From: Pyrocephalus nanus
Taxonomy: Eukaryota > Chordata > Aves > Passeriformes > Tyrannidae
Assembly (NCBI GenBank): GCA_038380795.1
Contig: CM076279.1
Span: 7,145,001 to 7,209,000, forward strand
Reading direction: 5' to 3'
DNA length: 64,000 bases
In this document: one piece after another, positions 1 to 8,912 of the stretch
Position numbering within the stretch: the first letter of the stretch is position 1
How the letters are laid out: each line of letters begins with the position of its first letter
Notes under the pieces: generated by a model
What the model was told of the DNA's origin: nothing
Database searches by the model: none
What the model saw: the letters and a program-made list of their open reading frames with translations, nothing else
Position numbers and translations under genes: made by a program

Positions 1-1412
1 CCACCTTGGGCGGGTTTTGATGTGCAAGTGAAGTTGAATGATTTACTCAGACTCAATTAATGGCATCTGAGTAGCTTTTTTTTTTTTTTGACTCCCACAT
101 CTTTTTCTTACCTCTCCCCAAGCCTTCCTTCCGAAATAACTCAGCTGACTGAAGAGATTTTAACTTCAAAAATTAATTTTTTTAAATTACTCCTTCCTTT
201 CCTCAAATGTCAAGTCTACAGCACTCATCACAACAAAGATTAGTCACACCCCTCCCTTTTTTTTTTAATTTCTTTCTTGCATACTAATGATTCACTTTGA
301 AGAGCATTTTAAAAGGTTCCAAAAGGCAGACTTCTCCCTCAGGTGACATTTCGGTATTTAACTGTGCTGACAAGTAATCCATTAGTAAGTACTTAAAGGC
401 ATTTGTGCTTTAACCATGAGCTTCAGCTGCAAGACTCCCAAAAGTGAGACTTTTGGGACAATTGTGCTGCTGAAACTGGGCAAGATGGAGCAGGTAAGTC
501 CCTCCTCTCCCAGGATGTGCTCAGTGACCTTGCTCACATGCTGGATTAGGCAATAGTTTATGCCTGAAAAATACCTTTGCTCACCATGCTGATTATGGCC
601 CTGGTTTCCTCTCTGCACACATACTGTATTTACCTGGGCACGTGCCAAAACTGAGCATATCAGGACCAACCCTAAATGAAAGTCCACATCTGTTGCTGGC
701 TTATCCCTGGCTCACAGACTTCTGCACTCAGTCCCTCTGTATCTCCTTACCCAGACTCAGCCTTGTACTTCAGTCACCACCAAGATTGGATTTTTTTCAG
801 GATTCACTGACTGAGGCAGCCTGACCCCGGCGTGCTTCTGTCCCACCAGCCACTGCTGGGCTCAGCCACGAGCCAAAGCTGCAGGTCCCAGCTGGAAGGA
901 GGCCTGGAGAACGTGCCCAGGACAGCTGTGATAACAGACACTCCAGTGCCACGGGCTGTATTTGCTTAGCTGGCTCTCAAGCACGTATTTGGCACGCTCA
1001 CACTCCCCATCGTGTGTCTGGCAGCACGTTCTGCGGTGGCTGGGGCTGATGTGTAAACTCTCACACTGAGAACTGGACGTGTGAGGCTGTACCCAGCCCG
1101 GCTCGGGTACCAACTGCAGCATCACCGGGAAAGGGAAGCCTCCCAAATCCCTAATTTGGCTTCTCTCAGCCCAGCTGGGTTAAAACTTGCAGCTGCAACA
1201 CAAAGGAATCTTCAGTACCTTCAGTATCTTCAAAAAAGAGCTCTTCAAGCAAGGCAATCCTGGGCACCTCGGGGACAGACTCACACTGAAGGTGAGTTTT
1301 GCAGGTGGGAGCTCGTGCTGCCAGCTGGGATCCTGCTTCCTTCCAATGGTAGTCTGGCATTTACAGCCATTAAGCTCAGAGCCTTGCTGCCAGGGCATCC
1401 AAGTCCCAACAA

Positions 1413-1439
1413 GCTCACACACACACACACACACACACA
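1413..1439. repeat. (CA)n microsatellite
   Basis: An uninterrupted CA/AC dinucleotide run of about 12 units in PRPSAP1 intron 1. Likely length-polymorphic; no other function is suggested. Confidence 0.95.
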
Positions 1440-1750
1440 AAACAACCTGGTGGAGGGGTGAAACGTTTAATGACTCACACTTGCTCCTCCACAACTGCAT
1501 GGCAAGTCTTGCCTCTGGAGGCACGTGTGCCCTGACTTCACTGCAGACAGCACGTTCCCACCTCGCTACTGGGGGGAAAAAATTCCACTGGTGAGACTTG
1601 CACAGTCTCTTAGTCAGCCCTGAATCTCCTGGCAGGATGGAAAGCTTCAAAACCAGTCCAGACAGACACACTGCAGCAAAGCATCCCCCCCAGAAAGGGG
1701 CACTTTCAGTGCTAAGTGGAGGCAAACAAAACCAGCAGATTTGTGGTGCT

Positions 1751-1997
1751 CAAGGGGAAATGGTCTCTAGGTTGTACTAGGGAAGGTTTTAGATGGATGT
1801 CAGGAAAAACTTCTTCCCTGAAAGGCTTGTCAAGCACTGGCTGCTCAGGGAAGTGGTGGAGTCACCATCCCTGAAGGGATTTAAGAGACATGTAGATGTG
1901 GCACTTGGGGACATGGTTTGGTGGTGGCTTTGACAGTCCTGGGTTAACAGCTGGACTCCATTTTAAAGGTCTTTTCCAACTCTACGATTCCATAATG
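1751..1997 (+). mobile_element. CR1 LINE fragment (3' end)
   Basis: The sequence follows the 3' part of the avian CR1 consensus: the aggaaaaacttcttccctgaa segment, then gtggtggagtcaccatccctg, then gatgtggcacttgg, then aaaggtcttttccaactcta, ending in a degenerate attccata tail typical of CR1 3' ends. It is 5' truncated, like most CR1 copies, and non-coding. This family is a main reason for calling the host avian. Confidence 0.9.
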
Positions 1998-4900
1998 TAT
2001 CCAGCAAGAGGAGACCAGAGCCCAGTGCTCCCCTACTCAGACCATACAGCAGCAATGCAGTTTCTGTGCTGCTGAAACAAGAAATCCTAAAGGCAAGTTT
2101 GCTGCCCCACAGCAAGAGGGACACTGAACAACTCAGCCTGTCAAACCTGGGTGCAGAGAGCAGCAGAAGGCACAGCACAGAGCTGCCACCTTCAAGGAAT
2201 GGGCAGCAGTGGACTGGTCTGGCCAGACAATAAATCCCAGCTCTGCTCCAACTGTTGCCTAAACAAAAGGGGTGGCAGTGGAAAGGACGGGAGATAAAAC
2301 TGCCCATGAAAGTCACAGATCAGCCCCACCTGCAGCTCCACAGTCCCGTGAGCCACAGGCAGCTCCCCCAAAGCAGCTCAGGTATGTGCACCCCAGGGCC
2401 ACACCTTCCACTAAATCCCTTCCTGAAGGCTTCGATTAGCTGAGATATCACCACTGAAGGAGTCTGATAAACACTGCTTTGGCCAAGGACAATTAAGAGG
2501 GGATTGTTTGTGCAGCTCCTGTTGTAAAGCACTGAATTCCAGAGGACTTTTATCAGAAGGGACATTTGCACAGAAGTCAAGGGCAGGGCATGGCCTTACC
2601 CATCACACAGCCTGGGAGCAGCCACAGACTTCAAAGATAAACTCCCCCTTCCCACCACCTCTCCCTTTTTTTCCCCTTTTCCATCCCAACTCTTTTTCTC
2701 TCTAAATCCTCTCCATCCAGAAGCTCCTGACTGGTCATTGCTTTCGGGGATGGAGGAATTGAACTGACAGCAGGAATTCTGTTTGCATGTGGCTTCAGGA
2801 CTAACAGCATAACCTCATGAACCTGGGCCACCACAGCTACTGATCACTGTCTGCAGACACAGGACAGAAGAGGTGCCACTGCAGGTAACCCAGAGCACAC
2901 ATCCCCTGCAGAGTCACAGCTGCTCCTGGCAAAAATAACATTTTAGGTCCTCAAGATAAATCACATCTCCAAGCAAAACAAGCTGCCATCCTTGCACCGG
3001 CTCCATCGCTAAAACCAACTCCTCTGGGGCACGACAGCATCCAAGAGAAAAACTCCATCTCTTTATGGCTTTAAAAATCCTCCTCAGAGCAACTGGCCAC
3101 CAAAAATTCATACTGATCTGGAATCTCTCTCTCTCTCTGTAAACACTGCCCAGGAAAGATGATCTAACTTTCCGCAGTCTCCACACATGCCAAGAGGATA
3201 TTAAGCTGTGGATACAGGAGTGTTTATAAAAATCTCACTCAAATTCACATCTAAATGCAAACAGCTCAGAAGTCACCTATAGTTCAATGAGGAATCGACA
3301 CACTGCAGTATTTTAGGAAACACTGAGATGGTATTAGATTGTACTTTAAAATGCTCCTCTAAAGACTGTCAGAAACCACTGTCCCAGGCTCTCAAGACAA
3401 AGGACGGTCAAAGAGACTTGACATTCAGCTGACTCAGATTTCAAGAGCCAAATGCACTTGCAGCATTTTGTGCCATCCAAACCCGTTTCGGTGCCACTGA
3501 GAAGGGCCCTCAGCCCAGGCTATGTTTCCTCTTCTCCCCTGTGACCAGCATCCAAGACATTTGTAAGGTTTTCTCCGAAGGAAGCTTCTGGAGGAAATCT
3601 GCATACAAAGCCCTTAATTATGGTATGATTTTATTTTGGCAAAATCCTCTTCGTTACAAAACACTTTCACTGGTCTCAGCTCTGCAAACACCCAGCTCTC
3701 CCCGCACCTAAAGACTCCAAGAACTGCTGCAGGCTCCGGAAGGATCTGGAGCAGAGGATCTGTGCCGTGACCAACCGAGGCCAAAGCAAGTCACAGCCCG
3801 ACTTTGAATTGCTTTTCAAACTTCTGCAAATCTTTATTTAAAGATCAGTCATGGTCCAGCCAGCACAATGGCAGCTCTGCAGTCTATTTCCTAATCTCCC
3901 AGTACTTGAACAGCCAGGAAAGGGGAAGGGAATGGCAGCTTCCTGGACACAAGGCAGTCTGTTCAGATACCCTGAAAACTATCTGAGCTCTCCTTTACCA
4001 CTCTCCATCCACCCAGCATGACGAAGAACAGTCCCTACTGCTCATCTGCCACTTGGGTCACTTGTTCCAGCCATGCAGCCCAACTACTGGCAAATACCAG
4101 GCAGATTTTCCTCTCCTCCTACCAGCCTGCTCCTCGTGAAGGAAATTCCCCTAAAGCTGGTGCTGGCCAGCACAGAAAGCTCCACACAAGCCAAATCTCC
4201 TCAGCTACATTATGTGCTCCCCCTGAGCTGCACACAGAATCCCAAAGCCCATCTCCTCCATGCTCACCCTACTCCAGCACTGTCCCCCACCTGAACCCTC
4301 TCCACCTGTCCCGCTTTGTAGCTGGTTATTCCTTTCCCTTTCCAAAATCCTTTGCTGCACCTTCACCCTGTAATATCCATTAGCTTCCTGCCACAGTGCT
4401 GCATCTTCTGAGATGGAAAAGAGTTGGTGTCACCTCCCCTCCCCACACGGCTTGACACTGCAGCTGTTTCCAGAAGGTAAGCACAGGGTTTGGGGACACA
4501 GAGATCAGAACACAAACCCCCATATTTTCCCCACTGCTCCACGTTGTTCAGGCTCATGGCATTGCTTTATCGTTGGATCACCAGCATTTTCCATGCTGCA
4601 AAGCAAATGAATGTCTGGAATACTCCCATCCACAGCTGGCAATGACAGTAGCACGTCCCCCATCACTGGGGAGGCATTTGTGGCTTCAATCACCAATCAC
4701 CTCCAACCCAAACACATGAGCAGTGAGCAGAATGTAAAATTTGTACCCTCTGAGCCAAGCACTGCAGTCAGAGGGAGATCTAAATGCATCTGTTGGACTC
4801 TGGAGATCAAAAAGACTTGCCAGACCTCCCTCCCCCCAGCAGCACACAGGCCCATTAGGGATCAGCACTGGCCACAGAAATTATCTCTCTCCCTTGCAAA

Positions 4901-5452
4901 TGTGGCTCATAATCAGGTGCCAAGTGTCCTAATTACAGCAGGAATTTTCTTTCCATCTGGGATTTTAAAAAAATAACCATCCCTCTCAATTCATAAGATA
5001 CAAGTATATGGTTTAATTTATGTTTCAGTGGTGCCAAAGCTAAGGAGCATCTGCATTGTTTTAAGTTTCACAAGGTATTTGGTTTTTATAATCCAGCACC
5101 ATCTCCTCTCCCTGGCAGACACTGATATCAACCAAAGCTCTGAAAACCCAAAGTGAAAGTGAGACTGACCATCAGTCACTGCCCCATAACCAGACAGGAA
5201 CGCTCAATGGAAACTGTAAAGATCAGAACTGTGCCAGAAAATGACACTCAGAGCCAGAACCGAAAGCAACTCGGGAAGTTCTGCAGTAAACAAAGTGAGC
5301 AGATTGACCTGATTTATGTCCCATTGCTCCTCTCAGGGCTTGAGGTTTTAGAAAAGGATAAGCCAGCACTACTCCTGTATAGATTTTAAGATTATACCTA
5401 CAGGCAAAGAGCAACAGAGCCCAGATGGACAGAAGAATCAAGGGGCCCTACT

Positions 5453-5541
5453 CCTAATATTGCGTGTTGTTTTAAAGTTCTTTTACTGCTTATACTAAAG
5501 GTCATAAAAAAACTTTAAAAAAGAACACACAATATTAGAGG
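5453..5541. repeat. Imperfect inverted repeat / hairpin, about 33-bp arms
   Basis: The left arm (5453-5484) and right arm (5506-5541) are reverse complements except for a few mismatches and a two-base indel. Shared blocks are TAATATTG, GTGTT, TTTTAAAG and a T-run. The loop is about 21 bases. On either strand the transcript would fold into a hairpin of about 90 nucleotides, the size of a miRNA precursor or a small MITE. I do not recognise it as a known family. Confidence 0.8.
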
Positions 5542-7131
5542 ACAAACTCACCCTTATAAGATTGCTCCAACTCTACTTAAAGGTGCAACTGACCTCCCCA
5601 GCAAAGTACAGGCTGGGATGTGAGACAGGGGGAAAGGCAGCAGGAACCTGGAAAAACAAGGGATGCATTACAGACGAGTTGAAACAGCCCTCGAGCTCCT
5701 GGGGGAGGTCAGTGAAAAACCACCGTAGAAGATGCTGAAAATACCTTTATTATTTGGGAGACTTTTTACTGTGGGTAAATCTGTACTGTCAGTGGTTCCA
5801 TATTTTGCACCCACAATGAAGATACGAGTCCTTAGGTCTCAGGTAAGCAGCAGCTGTGCTCTTACCACCCCAGCATCCAAATATCCTGCTGTCAGAGCGA
5901 AGGCAAAGAGCCCACATCGCCCCTATTAGAAATCTACTTGGTGAAAAACAGCTGGGAGACCACTCTGGATCTGGATCCTGCTTCATTCCCCCTTGGAGCA
6001 TCCCTGGGAGCTCGCAGGGGGTAACATCAGCACGTCACCCAGCCAGCCGTGCGCGCCGTGGCCCGGGGAACCTGCTCCGTGTCTCTTCTCATTACATCTT
6101 CAAAGAGAAGGGAGCTATTTTTAAGACAAAAAGCAAAGAATAAGGATTGCCCCTTTGCTCTTTCAGTCCCCCAGAACTCAGAGCTCGTCCTCAGGGGACT
6201 TGTGTTATGTTGTGTTGACGCAACAGGACAAGCCTTGTAAAACCCTCTCCCATCTGTTGCAGCAAAACTTACTTTTTTATAGACAGAGGCTTTAGGTTCA
6301 GAGTTTTATCAGTGAAGGGAAAGTGACACAGAATTGACCAAGCATACCAAGAACACATGAGCCAAAAAACCCCCAAGCTTTCCACTCCCAAACACCAGGA
6401 TTTCCCTCTCTGCCTCACGCCCAAAGAAGTCCATCACTGTTATCCAACACACATCCCAGCCAAGTCAGCTCCGTGGAGATAATCTGTGCTAAGGACTGAA
6501 CACAGTGTTTATTAAGCTAACGGGATGAATGGCAAAGTGTTCCTGCAGTTTAAGGTGGCAGCACACCTGTACTTAGTCATGTTTCCAATTTAAGCACGCC
6601 CTTGGAGGCAGGAATGGGACAGCAAGGGATAGCAGCAGGCAAACAAGCACTCAGCCCCCCTCGATTTTGGGGGCAGCTTCCTATGAGAAACAGCAGCAAA
6701 GAAACATAAATCCTGCTTCAAGATGACAGCCCAATATACAGATGCCCATTTCAGAAGAGCCCCTTTGGCTGGGAGTGCCCCAGTTTGAAACAAACCAATT
6801 CAAAACCAAAAAGATCAAGTGCTGGGGGAAACTCAGTGCTCCTCTGGCTGCACCAGGAGCTCTGCTTGGAGCCAGCTGTCACCCCCCTCATTCCACAGGA
6901 ACCAGTACATCCATCCCGGACAAGATAAGGTCAAACTCTGCCCAAATTGATGAGTTTCTACTCTGAACTAAGGTCCCTTTTGTCAGCATGTGCTGCCCAC
7001 CTCCCAAAATCCACGCTGGTCAGTGCAAGGGCAGGTGCCCATGAACTCCCCAAGCTCCAAACAGAGAAGCTCTTGGAAAAAAAACAAGGTCACCAGCCAG
7101 AGAAAAGTTTCGAGCATCTCCCAAACCCGCT

Positions 7132-7149
7132 AAAAAAAAAAAAAAAAAA
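7132..7149 (+). repeat. Poly(A) tract
   Basis: An 18-base A-run followed by CAAAA repeats at the edge of the PRPSAP1 CpG island. It is a simple low-complexity tract; no retroposon body was recognised in front of it. Confidence 0.9.
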
Positions 7150-7508
7150 CAAAACAAAACACTCTCCGAGGTTTGCTCAGCCGAGTTCCCCCTCCTGCCA
7201 CCCCAAAAGCAACAGCCTTTGCTGCGAGCCGGCCGAGATGGATGTCAGAGGCTCAAAGGGACGGAAAGCAGCGGGTCCATCCCCACCGCTGGCTCGGGCT
7301 GGGATAACCCCAGGGATGGGGAGCAGCAGGAGGTTCGGAGCTGATGGAGATTCCCAGCGCGGACCCTCCGCGGGCAGAGGTGCCGGCAGCCGATGCCCTG
7401 GGAAGGCGGGAGGATGCCAGAAGCTTCTCCAGCCACTCAGGAGGCGCCCGAGGAGCAACGGGGAGGGAGGGGGGAAGAGAAAGAAACTTGAAAAGAGAGG
7501 GAACTTAC

Positions 7509-7591
7509 TCCGTGATCTTCTTCGCCAGCTCGGTGGAGGCTGCCGTGGAGTTGGCCGAGAAGACCCGGTAGCCAGTTCTGGCCGCGTTCAT
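7509..7591 (-). CDS. PRPSAP1: PRPSAP1 coding exon 1 (phosphoribosyl pyrophosphate synthetase-associated protein 1, N-terminus)
   Basis: On the minus strand the ATG at 7591-7589 opens 27 codons plus two bases, reading MNAARTGYRVFSANSTAAS then TELAKKIT. This is near-identical to the start of vertebrate PRPSAP1 as I know it. The exon ends with GA followed by a consensus GTAAGT donor at 7508, so the next codon (E in the family) is split. PRPSAP1 is a catalytically inactive relative of PRPP synthetase that joins PRPS1/PRPS2 complexes and restrains their activity in nucleotide synthesis. Only about 28 of roughly 356 residues are in the window. The start has G at -3. The gene points away from SPHK1, as in other vertebrates. 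The first 18 or so residues separate PRPSAP proteins from the catalytic PRPS enzymes, so I prefer PRPSAP1 by sequence and by synteny. Confidence 0.93.
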
Positions 7592-7605
7592 CGCCAGAGA
7601 GTCAT
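7588..7605 (-). promoter_or_regulatory. Five-codon uORF overlapping the PRPSAP1 start
   Basis: Minus-strand ATG at 7605-7603 reads M-T-L-W-R and stops at TGA 7590-7588. The stop overlaps the main ATG as ATGA. If transcription starts upstream of 7605, ribosomes would end the uORF exactly on the main start, an arrangement that can allow re-initiation or limit translation. The sequence is certain; any regulatory effect is inferred. Confidence 0.6.
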
Positions 7606-7640
7606 GCAAACCCCGCGGAGCTCGAAAGTGGGAAAAAACA

Positions 7641-7648
7641 GATTTATA
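7641..7648 (-). promoter_or_regulatory. TATA-like element upstream of PRPSAP1
   Basis: The minus strand reads TATAAATC here, about 50 bases upstream of the PRPSAP1 ATG. It would place a start site near 7612-7618 and a very short 5'UTR. A TATA element inside a CpG island is unusual, so this may be incidental. Confidence 0.35.
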
Positions 7649-8129
7649 AGGCAACAACAGCTTCCGTGGCATCCTTTTCTTCCTCTCCGCCGCGATCGCC
7701 GCCCCTTAAGGGGTGGGGAGGAGGAGGAGGAAGAGGAGGGGGGGGGGAGCCCTTCCCGCTACCTATGGACTTGCTGGTGCGCTGCTATGCAAAGGGAGGG
7801 TGGAAATTATGAATATTACAATAAAACGGAGCAGCAGATGCCCTGGCGGGGCGGGGGGCTTGGGAGGTGGGCAGGCAGCAGGCAACCCAAACCCAACCCC
7901 TGCCCACCCAGTATCCCCTCCTGCACCGGGGAGGGACGACCCCCAGAATGAGCGGAGGTTCTAAGGCGGAGAGGGGTTGCCCTGGCTGGGGGAGGTGGGG
8001 GCGAGTTGAGGGGACACAGGGGGGTTTTGTGGGGGGCAGCAGGGCTGGACGGGGGTCTCTGATGGGGCAGGGGGTCACGGGGAAGCGAGGGAATCCCTGG
8101 AGGGGACGGCGCCCTCCCGCTCCCCTCAC

Positions 8130-8183
8130 CCAGCCCAGCGAGTTCCGCCACACGGCCAGAGCGCCGCTGCCCTCCGCCGCCAT
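8130..8183 (-). other. Candidate minus-strand first exon (uncharacterised)
   Basis: A minus-strand ATG in strong context (aagATGG) at 8183-8181 opens exactly 18 codons (MAAEGSGALAVWRNSLGW). It meets a good splice donor, CTGG|GTGAGG, at 8130/8129. It sits about 590 bases upstream of PRPSAP1 exon 1 in the same CpG island. Its phase (0) would not keep frame with PRPSAP1 exon 2, which needs two leading bases. It could be an alternative untranslated leader, a lncRNA exon or chance. I recognise no protein family. Confidence 0.3.
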
Positions 8184-8220
8184 CTTATCGGCGGGGAGAT
8201 CCCGCCCCCGCCGCCATCTT
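8177..8220. promoter_or_regulatory. Pair of YY1-type motifs
   Basis: CCGCCATCTT occurs at 8177-8186 and again at 8211-8220, separated by a GC-box-like stretch. CGCCATCTT/AAGATGGCG is the YY1 core that often lies just downstream of vertebrate transcription starts and overlaps start codons. The second copy is followed directly by a plus-strand splice donor (TTAG|GTGAGG, 8222/8223), so a non-coding exon on the plus strand could end there. Confidence 0.55.
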
Positions 8221-8444
8221 AGGTGAGGGCACCGCAGCCGCACCCCCCCATCCCCCACAGTGTCCCCTCACCTACTGCCCCAGCACCGCCGGTACCTCGG
8301 GAGGAGAAGGGCGGGAGCTTCCCTCTTCAGGGATCAGTACACCTCCCGCTCCGCGAGGGCTGTTCGCAGCGCGGCCGCCTCCCGCTCCTGTGCGGCGGCG
8401 GCGCAGGGCACGCGTTGAAGGCGGGGGTTAAAGTGCCCGTGCTC

Positions 8445-8454
8445 AAGATGGCGG
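8445..8454. promoter_or_regulatory. YY1-type motif (opposite orientation)
   Basis: AAGATGGCGG, the reverse orientation of the motifs at 8177 and 8211, in the right half of the CpG island. Its ATG opens a 66-codon plus-strand frame starting MAAGETEARRGRSG that I do not recognise and do not call as a gene. An ETS-like CGGAAGC follows at about 8464. Confidence 0.5.
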
Positions 8455-8713
8455 CGGGGGAAACGGAAGCGCGGCGGGGCCGCTCTGGCCGCACTCTGTG
8501 GCGGGAGGGATGGGCGGACCCGCCGGGTCCTCCCCCGGCTCCTGCACCGCTTCCCAAGGGAACACCCGCTATCGGGCACTCCGGTGGCCTCTGGGGAACA
8601 GGGACAAAGTCCCTCTCAAGTCCGGGGACCAAACGGCTTAGCTAAGCAGAAAAGTTCAGCTCCAACCCATCCGGCAGAGCACTGTGTTGACCCTTCCAGG
8701 CACTAAGAGCGTG

Positions 8714-8912
8714 CATATAAATATATAAATATATAAATAAAACAATATGTATTATATATTAAAAAATGTATTATATATGTATATGTTACATATGCTATGT
8801 TATATATGTATATAATATATATGTATATAATATGTATGTATAGGAAGGAGATGAAACTTGGATGAACAAATATATATATGTATATATTTTTATTTATTTA
8901 TATATATATATA
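8714..8912. repeat. AT-rich simple repeat (TATA/TATG units)
   Basis: About 200 bases of degenerate TA, ATAAAT and TATG repeats, in two blocks (8714-8843 and about 8869-8912) split by a short unique spacer. It starts within 100 bases of the CpG island edge, so base composition flips from very GC-rich to nearly pure AT. It is low-complexity DNA prone to slippage. Confidence 0.9.

Larger units (their letters stand above)
1..7508 (-). other. PRPSAP1: PRPSAP1 intron 1 (partial; continues past the left edge)
   Basis: This stretch lies downstream of the splice donor of PRPSAP1 exon 1 on the minus strand and contains no further exon I could recognise. I looked for the next expected peptide of the family (after ITE, a short exon with LGKSVVYQETNG-like coding) and did not see it. 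It holds a CR1 fragment at 1751-1997, a (CA)n microsatellite near 1413-1439, an inverted repeat at 5453-5541, and short T and A tracts. All ORFs here are short and lack family resemblance. That exon 2 lies beyond the left edge is an inference. Confidence 0.75.
7180..8640. promoter_or_regulatory. CpG island covering the PRPSAP1 5' end
   Basis: Base composition switches sharply to GC- and CpG-rich DNA from about 7180 to 8640, with GC-box-like stretches (cccgcccccg near 8200), a purine-rich gga/agg tract near 7710-7750 and three YY1-type motifs. PRPSAP1 exon 1 lies at its left side, so it is the gene's promoter region. The island is wide, and its right half could start transcripts in either direction. 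Edges are estimated by eye. Confidence 0.8.

Noticed and set aside
6947..7951. 334-codon plus-strand ORF across the PRPSAP1 promoter
   Set aside because: It includes a poly(A)-derived lysine run and purine-repeat glutamate run and is antisense to PRPSAP1 exon 1. It has no family resemblance.
8447..8644. Plus-strand frame starting MAAGETEARRGRSG at a YY1 motif
   Set aside because: It is short, not recognised, and ends without a convincing donor. I kept it only as part of the promoter observation.
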